Assembly (NCBI GenBank): GCA_024743275.1
Contig: JANSWW010000009.1
Coordinates: forward strand, 184,031-248,030
Length of the DNA: 64,000 nucleotides
Direction of reading: 5' to 3'
Origin: Alphaproteobacteria bacterium
Lineage (GTDB): Bacteria; Pseudomonadota; Alphaproteobacteria; JANSWW01
In this document: positions 35,706-44,283 of the stretch, in pieces
Layout: each line of letters opens with the position of its first letter
Numbering within the stretch: position 1 is the first letter of the stretch
Made by a program: the position numbers and the translations under genes
The notes under the pieces: generated by a model
Seen by the model: the letters and a program-made list of their open reading frames with translations, nothing else
Databases searched by the model: none
Told to the model about the DNA's origin: nothing

Positions 35706-36638
35706 TCAGGACGCGGCCTTGAGGGCGACGTCGTCGGTCACGGTGAAGGCGGTCGGCGATTTGGCCGGCGCCAGATGCCCCCGGGCCACCGATGTGCTCC
35801 ACTCGGAGGTCTTGGCGACGCCGCCGAAGGGATACATGTGCAGCCGGTCGATGGCGCAGGCGGCCCCTTCCCTGGTGCGGTAGGCGGCGAGATCGAGCAG
35901 CAGGGTGTCCGGCTGGTTCACCGTCAGCAGCTTGGTGACGTTGGCCGCCTGGCGCAGGATGAAGTTTATCGAGGGGCCGATGCCGCATGCCTTGGCATAG
36001 GAGACCAGGGTCTTGATCTTGGCCGGGCCGGGCACGCCGACGGCCACGGGAAGCTCGATGCCATGGGATTTCATATCGGCGATCCAGTCGATCACCGGCT
36101 TCGCCTCGAAAACGAACTGGGTGATGAGCGCGAGCGGAATATCCTTTTCGCCGGCGACCTCGACCTTGCGCTTCAGGAATTCCATGGTCTTGTCATAGCC
36201 GACGCGCGGATTGCCCTCCGGATGGCCGCCGACATGGACCCGCTTGAGACCGAGATTGTCGAGCAGTCCCGCCTCCAAGACCTGGACCGTATCGGCGAAG
36301 GGACCCTTGGGATCGTCGACCTCTCCGCCGATCAGGAGGATTTCCGTAACGCCGGCGTCCTGGGTCAGGCCCTTCAAATAGGTGCGGAAGCCTTGCTCGC
36401 TGGCGATGGAGCGGACGGCGACATGGGGCACCGGGACCATGCCCTCGTCGGTCAACCGCTTGGCGGTCTTGACCGTGTCGGCATTGTCCGTGCCGGGCAG
36501 GAAGGTGACGTTGACCAGCGTGCCGGGCGTCAGAATGTCCCGGAAATCCGCGACCTTCTCGGCCGTGGTCGGGGTGACCTCGATCGAAAAGCCCTTGGCG
36601 AGATCGGCGACCGCGTCGAGTTCCGCTTTTGTTGCCAT
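35706..36638 (-). CDS. metF: Methylenetetrahydrofolate reductase-like protein
   Basis: 310 aa, MetF TIM-barrel fold: FSIEVTPTTAEKVADFRD with the catalytic-Glu region, VPHVAVRS, ILLIGGEVDDPKGPF and the ALITQFVFEAKP segment. It lies first of three genes with the corrinoid methyltransferase and RACo. This suggests it interconverts methyl-THF and methylene-THF for that system rather than only for methionine synthesis. It is somewhat divergent from E. coli MetF. An inverted repeat (36661-36676) precedes it, and GGGAGTGG is the nearest ribosome-binding-like sequence. Confidence 0.88.
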   Translation of the reverse strand: MATKAELDAVADLAKGFSIEVTPTTAEKVADFRDILTPGTLVNVTFLPGTDNADTVKTAKRLTDEGMVPVPHVAVRSIASEQGFRTYLKGLTQDAGVTEILLIGGEVDDPKGPFADTVQVLEAGLLDNLGLKRVHVGGHPEGNPRVGYDKTMEFLKRKVEVAGEKDIPLALITQFVFEAKPVIDWIADMKSHGIELPVAVGVPGPAKIKTLVSYAKACGIGPSINFILRQAANVTKLLTVNQPDTLLLDLAAYRTREGAACAIDRLHMYPFGGVAKTSEWSTSVARGHLAPAKSPTAFTVTDDVALKAAS

Positions 36639-36660
36639 GGATGGTCCACTCCCAAAACGC

Positions 36661-36676
36661 GCCGGAACGGTCCGGC
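36661..36676. promoter_or_regulatory. Inverted repeat in the metF leader
   Basis: GCCGGA-ACGG-TCCGGC, a perfect 6-bp stem with a 4-base loop, lies 23-38 bases upstream of the metF start codon in a 140-bp gap. It could be an operator or a leader hairpin; the role is undetermined. Confidence 0.35.
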
Positions 36677-36778
36677 ACCCATCTAAGTTGGGGCGGATGA
36701 AACCCTAAAAGCCTGGCCGCGATTCGCCGCCATGCGCCCATAGGGATTTTATAAACGACAAATCGCCCTTTCGAGGGG

Positions 36779-37753
36779 TCACATGGCGATCAATCTGGCG
36801 CGGGCGGCCTCGGCGCCGGCCATCAATCCCGCGATGATGCTCCCCATCGGCTCGATCCGGTCGGCGAAAACGGCCGATTGCCCGAGGGACAACAGGCCCC
36901 GGTCGGTCTCTCCGGTCTCATAGGCGTGCTTCGCCTCTGTCCCCTTCAGGATCGGGCGATAGGCCTCGAAATCCTCGATTCCGGCCGCTTCCATTTCGGC
37001 GACCTTGCGGGCGGCGTCGTTGTCGAGCACCCGCATGGTGTTCCGGAACGTCGCCATCACGGTGCGCGAGCCCGTCTCGTTGGCGGCGACGACCTCTTCC
37101 TTCACCGCCCGGGCCGACCAGATCTCGTCGGCCACCAGGAAGCGGGAGCCGATCACCACGGCGTCGGCCCCCATGGCGAGTGCCGCCGCGATCTGGCTGC
37201 CGGTGCCGATCCCGCCGCCGACCGCATAGGGCAGGGTGACCCGGTCCGCCGCCATCGGCGTCTGGACCATGGTGCCGATCAGGTCGAGGCCCGGATGGCC
37301 GCCGCATTCCGCCCCGACGATCGCCACCGCGTCGACTCCGAGCTTCTGGGCCGAGACGGCATGCTTCACGGAGGCGACCTTGTGGATCACCTTGGCGCCC
37401 GCCTCCGACAGCATCGGCATCAACAGTCTGGGCGGACGGCCGGCGGTCTCGAAGAACCGGACCCCCTCCTCGAGCGCGATGCCCAAGGGCTCCTTCAGCG
37501 CTTCCGAGTCGTCGGCATGGACCGAGATGTAAAGGTTGACGCCGAAGGGCTTGCCGCCGGTGAGCTCGCGGGCCTTCCGCAGTTCGGCCCGAAAGGCGCC
37601 GGGGTCGGGGAAGCTCTTCGCCGTGATAAAGCCCATGGCCCCGGCGTTCACGGCGCCGGCGGCGTAGTTGGCGTCGGCGAGCCACATGAGGCCGCCCGCG
37701 AGAATCGGGTGTTCGATGCCGAAGAGTTCGGTCAATCGGGTCTTGAAGGCCAT
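36779..37753 (-). CDS. Nitronate monooxygenase family protein
   Basis: 324 aa FMN TIM-barrel protein of the nitronate monooxygenase/2-nitropropane dioxygenase family: HPILAGGLMWLADANYA at the N-terminus, VGAECGGHPG (the catalytic-His region) and phosphate-binding AVGGGIGTGSQIAAALAMGA. AGGA is 6 bases upstream of the ATG. It follows the acyl-CoA synthetase by 16 bp and is likely co-transcribed. Members of this family are also annotated as enoyl reductases, so the substrate is open. Confidence 0.87.
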   Translation of the reverse strand: MAFKTRLTELFGIEHPILAGGLMWLADANYAAGAVNAGAMGFITAKSFPDPGAFRAELRKARELTGGKPFGVNLYISVHADDSEALKEPLGIALEEGVRFFETAGRPPRLLMPMLSEAGAKVIHKVASVKHAVSAQKLGVDAVAIVGAECGGHPGLDLIGTMVQTPMAADRVTLPYAVGGGIGTGSQIAAALAMGADAVVIGSRFLVADEIWSARAVKEEVVAANETGSRTVMATFRNTMRVLDNDAARKVAEMEAAGIEDFEAYRPILKGTEAKHAYETGETDRGLLSLGQSAVFADRIEPMGSIIAGLMAGAEAARARLIAM

Positions 37754-37769
37754 AGTGGGTCCTTTGGGG

Positions 37770-39875
37770 TCAGTCTTTCGGAACGATCCTGGGAACGATC
37801 AGGGCGTCGAGGGCGACGGCACCGTCGGGCAGGGCCCGGACCGGGTTGATGTCGATGCTGTCGAGTTGGTCGGCGTGGGCGGCGGCGAAGACCGACAGAT
37901 TGGAGAGCGCTTGGGCCAGGGCGTCCTTGTCCGCCGCCGGTGTCCCGCGCACACCCTCCAGCATGGCCGCCGCCTTGATCTCGCGGAGCATGTCGTGGGC
38001 GGTCTCCAAGCCGAAGGGCGCCCGGCGGAACACCACGTCCCGCAGAACCTCGGTCATGATCCCGCCGAGGCCGAAGACGACAATCGGCCCGAAAACCGGA
38101 TCGTTCTTGACCCCCAGCAGGCATTCCACCCCACCGTCGACCATCGGGGTGACAAGGACGCCGTCGATCCGGGCCTCCGGCACGGCGACGCCGATCCGGG
38201 TGACCAGATCGTGATAGGCCTCGCCCGCGTCTTCGGCAGGGACACCGATCACCACACCGCCGACCTCGGTCTTATGCAGGATGTCCGGCGAGGCGATCTT
38301 GAGGACGAGCCGCCCGCCGAACTCCTTGCCGGCGGCCGCCGCCTTGTCGGCCGAGGTCACCAGCCGGTCCGGCACCATGGGGATGTCGGCCTGGGACAGG
38401 ATGCCCTTCGCCTCCTGTTCCGAGAGGGGCGTCGTCGGCAGGGGCGGCAGGTCCGGGACCTCCGGCGTCGCCGTGCGCTTCCGGTGGAAGCTCTCGCCGA
38501 ACCGCATCAGGGCCGCCATGGCGACGACGGCCCGGGTCGGGTCCTCGAAGATCGGATAGCCGTCGTTCTCATAGCCCTCCACGATGTCCTGGTCGGCCAC
38601 CAGCGACATGGCGATCAGCGTCTTGCCTTCGTAGCCGGCCCGGCCGCGGTCCATCGCCTGGCGGATGCCGGGCGCGAGGACCGGGGATCCGGCGACGCTG
38701 GTGAAGAAGGCGACGATGGCGTCATAACCCCCCTGCTCCAGCATGATCTTCATGTTGGCCTCGATCAGGGCCACGTCGTTGAAGGCCTGGGCCGTCACGT
38801 CGACCGGATTGCGCGGGGCGGCGAAGGGGAGTTTCTCCTTGAGCGCCCGCTGCGCGTCCTCCGGCATCGCGGCGACGTCGAGGCCCTCGGCCGCCGCCGC
38901 GTCGGCCATCAGGACCCCGCCACCGCCGGAGATCGTCACCAGGCCGAGCCTGCGGCCCGCCGGGAAAACCCCGAAGCTGGCCATATAGGCGATGTCCAGC
39001 ATTTCCTCGGTCGAGCGGGCGCGATGGGCGCCGTATTGTCTCAGCACCGCGTCATAGACCGAATCCTCTCCGGCCAAGGCCGCGGTGTGGGAACTGGCGG
39101 CGAGCGCGCCGACTTCCGACTGGCCGACCTTCATGAAGATCACAGGTTTGCGGTTGGCCCGGGCCAGTTCCAGCGCCTTCACCAGCCGCGTGCCGTCCTT
39201 CACCCCCTCGGCATACGCGGCGATCACTTTGGTCTCCGGGTCTTGCGCGAAGAGCTCGATGCATTCGGCGACGTCGAGATCGCATTCGTTCCCGGTCGTG
39301 ATCATCTTGCCGACATTGAGCCCGCGCAGGCGCGCTACGAAATAGATATGGCTGCCGTAGGCGCCCGACTGGCTGACCACACTCACGGCCCCGGGCTTCG
39401 GCGCGCCGCGCTCCAGAGTCGTTGTGAAGGCGGCCATGAAGCCGCTGTTGGCGTCGAACACGCCGAGGCAGTTCGGCCCGACGATCCGGATGCCGGTGTC
39501 CTTGGAGATCGCCACCAGCTCGTCCTGCAGGACAGACCCGGCGGCGTCGGCCTCGGCGAAGCCGGAGGAAAAGATGATGCAGGCATGCACCCCGGCGGCC
39601 GCACAGTCGCGGACGGCCTGGGGCACCGCGGCGGCCGGAATGGCGATGATCGCGCAATCAATGTCCGCGCCATAGGTTTCGCGGGCCTCGGCCACCGTCT
39701 TATAGGCGGGCAGATCCTGGATCGTCTCCCGCTTGGGATTGATCGGTAGGATGCGGCCCTTGTAGCCGGCCATCTTCATATAGGAGATGGGGCGGCCGCC
39801 GATTCGGTTCGGGCTGTCGGAGGCGCCGATGATGGCGACCGCTTTCGGGTTCAGGAGATCGTCTAGAGTGGACAA
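37770..39875 (-). CDS. ADP-forming acyl-CoA synthetase (fused alpha-beta)
   Basis: 701 aa, starting with TTG at 39875; no better ATG lies in frame before the conserved DDLLNPKAVAIIGAS. The order is CoA-binding domain (residues 1-130), ligase domain with GPNCLGVFD, the phospho-His segment AASSHTAALAGED, then the ATP-grasp beta region from about 480 (ADIPMVPDRLVTS, GGRLVLKIASPDILHKTEVGG). It interconverts an acyl-CoA plus ADP and Pi with the acid plus ATP. The acyl substrate is unknown; acetate, propionate or branched acids are possible. It heads the leftward run with the nitronate monooxygenase gene. Confidence 0.88.
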   Translation of the reverse strand: MSTLDDLLNPKAVAIIGASDSPNRIGGRPISYMKMAGYKGRILPINPKRETIQDLPAYKTVAEARETYGADIDCAIIAIPAAAVPQAVRDCAAAGVHACIIFSSGFAEADAAGSVLQDELVAISKDTGIRIVGPNCLGVFDANSGFMAAFTTTLERGAPKPGAVSVVSQSGAYGSHIYFVARLRGLNVGKMITTGNECDLDVAECIELFAQDPETKVIAAYAEGVKDGTRLVKALELARANRKPVIFMKVGQSEVGALAASSHTAALAGEDSVYDAVLRQYGAHRARSTEEMLDIAYMASFGVFPAGRRLGLVTISGGGGVLMADAAAAEGLDVAAMPEDAQRALKEKLPFAAPRNPVDVTAQAFNDVALIEANMKIMLEQGGYDAIVAFFTSVAGSPVLAPGIRQAMDRGRAGYEGKTLIAMSLVADQDIVEGYENDGYPIFEDPTRAVVAMAALMRFGESFHRKRTATPEVPDLPPLPTTPLSEQEAKGILSQADIPMVPDRLVTSADKAAAAGKEFGGRLVLKIASPDILHKTEVGGVVIGVPAEDAGEAYHDLVTRIGVAVPEARIDGVLVTPMVDGGVECLLGVKNDPVFGPIVVFGLGGIMTEVLRDVVFRRAPFGLETAHDMLREIKAAAMLEGVRGTPAADKDALAQALSNLSVFAAAHADQLDSIDINPVRALPDGAVALDALIVPRIVPKD

Positions 39876-39934
39876 GGCTGGTCTCGCTCGATGCGTCCGC
39901 GGCGGGAAGGGAAAGTTCCCTTACCATGCGGGGC

Positions 39935-39946
39935 TTTGGCGCCAAA
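39935..39946. promoter_or_regulatory. 12-bp perfect palindrome upstream of the acyl-CoA synthetase gene
   Basis: TTTGGCGCCAAA lies 60 bases upstream of the TTG start. Next to it AAGGGAA-AG-TTCCCTT (39907-39922) is a second symmetric element. Either could bind a regulator; no regulator family is recognisable from them. Confidence 0.35.
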
Positions 39947-40029
39947 AGAGGGCGGGCGGCCTTGCCCTCGGGAGCCTGCCATGCGGGGGCGGGGTGGGGG
40001 CGACGCGAAATCGAGACCGGTTCCGGCGA

Positions 40030-40716
40030 TTAAAACCTCTCTACGGACGGCCTGAGCTCGATCTCCCAGGTCCAGGCGCTTTTCGGCTGATCGGCGATGT
40101 GCAGATAGCTGTCGGCGATGGCGTCGGGATGGAGCTTGCTGTCGTCACCCGCCGTATGGCCCTTGTGGTCCGCCCAGATCTGGCCGTCGATGATGAAATG
40201 GGCGACATGGATACCCTTGGGCGCCAGCTCTCGGGCGATCGACTGGGCGAGGCCGCGCAGGGCGAACTTGCCCATGGCGAAGGGGGCCGAGTTGACATAT
40301 CCCTTCACGCTGGCCGAGGCCCCGGTGAACAGGATCGTGCCCTTCCCCTTGGGTTCCATCCGCCGGGCGGCGCGTTGGGCCACGAGATAGCCGCCATAGC
40401 CGGAGATCGTGATCGCCTTTTCGACCTCGGCGTCATCGAGGTCGAGCAACGGGCCGCGCTGCCGGTAGCTGGGATTGTAGACGACCAGGTCCGGTTCCCC
40501 GAGATCGGCATCGACGGCGGTGAACAACGCATCCACCGACTTGGGATCGGCGGCGTCGCAGGCATAGGCTCGGGCTCCGGTCTCGGCGACGAGATCGGCG
40601 AGTTTGTCGGTCGTTCGGGCGGCCAACGCCACCTTGGCGCCGCGGGCGGCGAGCTTCCGGGTGAGTGAGGCGGAGAGGCCGGCTCCGGCCCCGACGATCA
40701 AAGCGACTTGGGTCAT
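40030..40716 (-). CDS. SDR family oxidoreductase with Phe at the catalytic Tyr position
   Basis: 228 aa Rossmann protein. The dinucleotide motif is GAGAGLSASL (TGxxxGxG-like), and the active-site stretch reads TGASASVKGYVNS then FAMGKFAL. In classical SDRs the Ser...Tyr-x-x-x-Lys triad lies here; Lys is present but Tyr is replaced by Phe. A GGGAGGA site precedes the ATG. The gene is last in a leftward run (bcr, mscS, maoC, this). The substrate is unknown, and a non-classical mechanism or loss of reductase activity is possible. Confidence 0.82.
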   Translation of the reverse strand: MTQVALIVGAGAGLSASLTRKLAARGAKVALAARTTDKLADLVAETGARAYACDAADPKSVDALFTAVDADLGEPDLVVYNPSYRQRGPLLDLDDAEVEKAITISGYGGYLVAQRAARRMEPKGKGTILFTGASASVKGYVNSAPFAMGKFALRGLAQSIARELAPKGIHVAHFIIDGQIWADHKGHTAGDDSKLHPDAIADSYLHIADQPKSAWTWEIELRPSVERF

Positions 40717-40746
40717 GCCGCGGTCCTCCCAGGATCGGTTGAAGGG

Positions 40747-41193
40747 TCAGTCGAACAGTGTCAGCGAGAGCCAGCGGGCGGCAAGCGCCGGTTTGTCCGC
40801 GCCCTCGATCTCGACCGATACGTCGTAGTGGACAAGCGCCTCGCCAGGCTTCCGTTCGCTCACCTCGGCGACCGTGAAATGGGCCCGCACCCGTTCGCCT
40901 TCCCGGACCGGTGTCAGAAAACGCAGCTTGTCGAAGCCGTAATTGATCCCCATCCGCTTGCCGGGCACCGGCGGCAGGCAGTCGGTCAGACCGGCGAGGC
41001 AGGACAGGGTCAGGAAGCCGTGGGCGATGGTCCCGCCGAACGGGGTCTCCGCTCGGGCGCGCTCCGGATCGGTATGGATGAACTGGTGATCCCCGGTCAC
41101 CTCGGCGAAGCGGTCGATCCGGTCCTGGTCCAGCACCAGCCAGTCCGACGTGTAGGTCTTGCCGAGGCGAGCGGTGAGATCGGTAAACGGCAT
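40747..41193 (-). CDS. MaoC family (hotdog) hydratase/dehydratase
   Basis: 148 aa from the ATG at 41193, four bases after the mscS TGA and behind GTGGAG, which indicates coupled translation. An upstream ATG at 41223 would add ten residues and overlap mscS. The hydratase-2 motif is visible as DHQFIHTDPERA followed by TPFGGTIAHGFLTLS, with Asp and His as the expected catalytic pair. It should hydrate enoyl-CoA in (R)-specific fashion. SDR follows 30 bp later, a common hydratase-dehydrogenase pairing. Confidence 0.87.
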   Translation of the reverse strand: MPFTDLTARLGKTYTSDWLVLDQDRIDRFAEVTGDHQFIHTDPERARAETPFGGTIAHGFLTLSCLAGLTDCLPPVPGKRMGINYGFDKLRFLTPVREGERVRAHFTVAEVSERKPGEALVHYDVSVEIEGADKPALAARWLSLTLFD

Positions 41194-41197
41194 ACTG

Positions 41198-42028
41198 TCA
41201 GGGCTCCACTGATTTGATGACATGGACTTCCCGCTGCGGGAAGGGGATCGAGATGCCGGCGCCGTCGAGGGCTTCCTTGAAGGCCCTGTTGAAGTCGAAC
41301 TTCAGGCCCCAATAGTCGCCGGCGTCGCACCAGATACGGATGGTGATATCGACGGCGCTTTCCCCGAGATTGCTGACGACCAGTTGCGGAGCCGGCTCCT
41401 TATGCGCACGGGAATCGGCGTCGATGACCCCTTTCAGGGTCTCGATCGCCTTGCCGATATCGTCACCATAGCCGATGCCGATGACGAAGTCGCAGCGCCG
41501 CGTCTTGTGATAGCTGTAATTGGTGACGGCCGCCCCCCAGACCTGACCGTTGGGCACGATGATCTGGACATTGTCCGGGGTCACGAGTTCGGTGGTGAAC
41601 AAGGTGAGCTGCTGCAGCGTCCCGGCATGGCCGCCGACGATGATGTAGTCGCCCGCCTTGAACGGGCGGAACAACAGTAGCATCACACCGGCCGCCACAT
41701 TGGAGAGGGTGCCCTGAAGCGCGAGGCCGATGGCCAGGCCGGCGGCGCCGAACACCGCCAGGAAGCTTGCCGTCTGAACGCCGATCTGGCTCAGGACCGC
41801 GAGGATCACCACGGCGAGCGAGGCATATCGGACGAGGCTGGTCAGGAAGGGCCGGAGGGTATCGTCGACCTTGCCGGACTTCAGCATCAGCGCGTTCGCC
41901 GCCGAGGCGATGCGGCCGGTGGCCCAGATGCCGACCGCCAACATGACCAGGCCGCCGATCACGTTGAGGCCATAGGTGGCGAGAACGGCCTCGATCTCCG
42001 CCCAGACATCCATCAGTTGGTTTTCCAT
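41198..42028 (-). CDS. MscS family mechanosensitive channel
   Basis: 276 aa from the ATG at 42028 (MENQLMDVWAE); the frame continues upstream into the Bcr gene and is not used. Three N-terminal hydrophobic segments are followed by the pore-lining TM3, AVFGAAGLAIGLALQGTLS, the beta domain (FKAGDYIIVGGHAG, VPNGQVWGAAVTNYS) and an alpha-beta C-terminus. It is full length for MscS of E. coli type (286 aa). It opens on membrane tension to release solutes on hypo-osmotic shock. GGGGGAG lies about 10 bases upstream. Confidence 0.9.
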   Translation of the reverse strand: MENQLMDVWAEIEAVLATYGLNVIGGLVMLAVGIWATGRIASAANALMLKSGKVDDTLRPFLTSLVRYASLAVVILAVLSQIGVQTASFLAVFGAAGLAIGLALQGTLSNVAAGVMLLLFRPFKAGDYIIVGGHAGTLQQLTLFTTELVTPDNVQIIVPNGQVWGAAVTNYSYHKTRRCDFVIGIGYGDDIGKAIETLKGVIDADSRAHKEPAPQLVVSNLGESAVDITIRIWCDAGDYWGLKFDFNRAFKEALDGAGISIPFPQREVHVIKSVEP

Positions 42029-42060
42029 GCTTTGCGTCTCCCCCACTAGGCTGTCAAAGC

Positions 42061-43302
42061 CTATCCGTCCAATTGCGGTTTCGCGAGGAAGGCAATCATC
42101 ACCGGCCCGAAGGCGCAACCCACCATTAGGCTAGCGAAAACCGGTAGCGGGTCGCCGGGGATCAGCGCCATGAGGCTGGTCGACAGGGCGCCCGCCCCCA
42201 TTTGCATCGCCCCGAGGACGGCGGCGGCGGTGCCCGCCTGGCGCCGGAAGGGCTGCATCGCGCCGGTGACGCCGAGCGGCAGGATGCCCCCCATGCCGAT
42301 GCCATAGAGCGAGACGAAGAGCATGACCGGCCAGATATCCTGATGGCCGAGAAGGGCGCAGGCGAGTGTGCCGACACCGCCGGCCAGAACGAAGCAGGCG
42401 GACCCTTGATAGAACACCGTGAAGCGGCGCGGATCGGCCGCGATCCGGCTGGCAAGGAAGGCGCCGAGCAGATAGGAGGCGGCGGGGACCATCGGCAGAA
42501 AGCCGAACAGGGAGGGGGGATAGCCCATGACGCCGATGAAATGATCCGGCGACCCCGCCGCGAATCCGTAAAGCCCCCCGAGGGTCAGGCTGTTGCCGAC
42601 GGCGAATTTGACGAAGATACGGGAACGCAGAACCCGGGCGTAGCCGGTCAAAACGGCGCGTATGCCGCCAGGTTCGCTTCGCTCCGGTCGCTCCTCGGCG
42701 CCGTCGCGCGGCAGCGTTTCCCAGACGACAAGCGCGACGCCGGCGAAGATCACGGCGGCGCAGACCACCGGCACGGCGAGCACCACGCGCCATCCGAAAT
42801 CCGCCACCAGCAGGCCGCCCAGAAAGGGGGCCAGACCGGGGACCACCGCCATGGCCATGGTCAGAACGCCATAGACCTTGACCAGTTGGGGGCCTTCGAA
42901 CAGGTCGCGGGCGACGGCGCGGCCGACGCTCATGCCGGCGGCGGCGCCGATTCCCTGGATCACCCGCGAGGCCATCATCACCGGGATGCTCTCGGCCAGG
43001 GCGCCCATGGTGCCGCCGACGAGAAAGATGACGAGGCCGACCAGCAACACCGGTTTGCGCCCGATCTGGTCGGAGATCGGTCCCATGATCAGCATTCCGG
43101 CGGCGAACGACACCAGAAAGGCCGTCAGGACCAGTTGCACATTGCCCTGGAAGCCGAGCGCGCCGGAGATCTGAGGAAGGGCCGGGAGGACGATATTGAT
43201 CCCCATCTGCGCCAGGGAGGCGAGGGAGATCAAAATCAGGATCACCATCCTGATTCTTGCGGCGGACGCGCCGGTTCCCTTGCTCAAATCCACCGATGAC
43301 AC
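42061..43302 (-). CDS. Bcr/CflA family MFS drug transporter
   Basis: 413 aa beginning with a GTG at 43302, which has GGGAG 8 bases upstream in AAGGAAGGGAG. The frame is open for more than 500 further codons to the left of it on this strand, but that is antisense to two clear genes. Twelve membrane segments and the family motifs LPALPQISGALG and GPISDQIGRKPVLL. It exports drugs such as bicyclomycin or chloramphenicol, or metabolites, with protons. It heads the leftward run with mscS 32 bp downstream, and is divergent from an SDR across a repeat-bearing gap. Confidence 0.88.
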   Translation of the reverse strand: MSSVDLSKGTGASAARIRMVILILISLASLAQMGINIVLPALPQISGALGFQGNVQLVLTAFLVSFAAGMLIMGPISDQIGRKPVLLVGLVIFLVGGTMGALAESIPVMMASRVIQGIGAAAGMSVGRAVARDLFEGPQLVKVYGVLTMAMAVVPGLAPFLGGLLVADFGWRVVLAVPVVCAAVIFAGVALVVWETLPRDGAEERPERSEPGGIRAVLTGYARVLRSRIFVKFAVGNSLTLGGLYGFAAGSPDHFIGVMGYPPSLFGFLPMVPAASYLLGAFLASRIAADPRRFTVFYQGSACFVLAGGVGTLACALLGHQDIWPVMLFVSLYGIGMGGILPLGVTGAMQPFRRQAGTAAAVLGAMQMGAGALSTSLMALIPGDPLPVFASLMVGCAFGPVMIAFLAKPQLDG

Positions 43303-43399
43303 GAACTCGGCTCCCTTCCTTGGCGGCAACCATATCAGTATACGACCGATGGGACAGCCGGGCTGACCTTTACCGCGCCTATCAGCCATGCTGCCCCCA

Positions 43400-43455
43400 A
43401 CGGGTTGGCGGTGACGGGTTGGCGGCGACGGGTTGACGGGGACGGGTTGACGGGG
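43400..43455. repeat. Four tandem copies of a 14-bp unit
   Basis: Units at 43400-43413, 43414-43427, 43428-43441 and 43442-43455 have the form ACGGGTTGRCGGNG. Units 3 and 4 are identical; units 1 and 2 differ at one base. They lie between the divergent bcr and SDR genes, ending 27 bases before the SDR start codon. Confidence 0.92.
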
Positions 43456-43482
43456 GCTGGCGCACGCTTCTTTAGTGAAGTC

Positions 43483-44238
43483 ATGGACTTGCATCTCAAA
43501 GACAAACGGGTCGTGGTCACCGGCGGAAGCCGTGGCATCGGCTATGCCATCGCCGCCGCCTTCGCGGAAGAAGGTTCCCATGTCTCGATCTGTGCCCGGG
43601 GTCGGGACGCTCTGGACGCCGCCGCCGACAAGCTCCGGGCGCACGGCACCACCATCCACGCCCAGCCGACGGATATCTCCGATCCGGTGGCCATCGAGGA
43701 CTATATCGAGGCCGCCGCCAGCGCGCTGGGCGGGATCGATATCCTGATCAACAACCCGTCCGCCTTCGGCTATGCCGATACGGAAGAGCATTGGCAGAGC
43801 GGCATCGGCGTCGATCTGATGGGGCTGCTGCGCTGTTCCTGGAAGGCCATCCCGCATATGGAGGAGTCCGGGGGCGGCGCCATCATCCACATTTCCTCGA
43901 TCTCCGGTCTGAAGCCGACCCGACGGTCCCCGGCCTATGCGGCGGTCAAGGCGGCGGTCATCCAATACACAACCAGCCAGGCCCTGATCCTGGCCGAGAA
44001 GAGTATTCGGGTGAACACGATCGCGCCGGGTTCCGTCGAGTTTCCCGGCGGGCTTTGGGAACAGCGCAAGACCAGCGATCCCGCGACATATAACGCCGCC
44101 CTCGGCGCGATCCCCTTCGGGCGGATGGGCCGGCCCGAAGAGATCGCCGACGCGGCCCTGTTCCTGGCTTCGGACCGGGCCGGATGGATCACTGGGGAAT
44201 GCGTCTCCGTCGACGGCGGCCAGCGGCTGACGGGCTAA
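43483..44238 (+). CDS. SDR family oxidoreductase
   Basis: 251 aa from the ATG at 43483 (MDLHLKDKRVVVTGGS); the frame extends upstream only through the 14-bp repeats. Cofactor motif TGGSRGIGYAI, and the active-site Ser-Tyr-Lys is nearly classical: HISSISG followed by SPAYAAVKAA (Tyr and Lys present). The C-terminal FGRMGRPEEIADAALFLAS and SVDGGQRLTG match the FabG-like group. The Asn-Asn-Pro of LINNPSAFG replaces the usual NNAG. The role is an NAD(P)-dependent alcohol/ketone oxidoreductase; the substrate is unknown. A TetR gene follows 45 bp later. Confidence 0.88.
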   Translation: MDLHLKDKRVVVTGGSRGIGYAIAAAFAEEGSHVSICARGRDALDAAADKLRAHGTTIHAQPTDISDPVAIEDYIEAAASALGGIDILINNPSAFGYADTEEHWQSGIGVDLMGLLRCSWKAIPHMEESGGGAIIHISSISGLKPTRRSPAYAAVKAAVIQYTTSQALILAEKSIRVNTIAPGSVEFPGGLWEQRKTSDPATYNAALGAIPFGRMGRPEEIADAALFLASDRAGWITGECVSVDGGQRLTG

Positions 44239-44283
44239 GGCCGCAGACATGAGATCGGGAGACGGAAGGCCGGGAGTAGAGTC

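Noticed and set aside
43400..43455. CRISPR array
   Set aside because: Units are 14 bp and contiguous with no spacers, and no cas genes are present.
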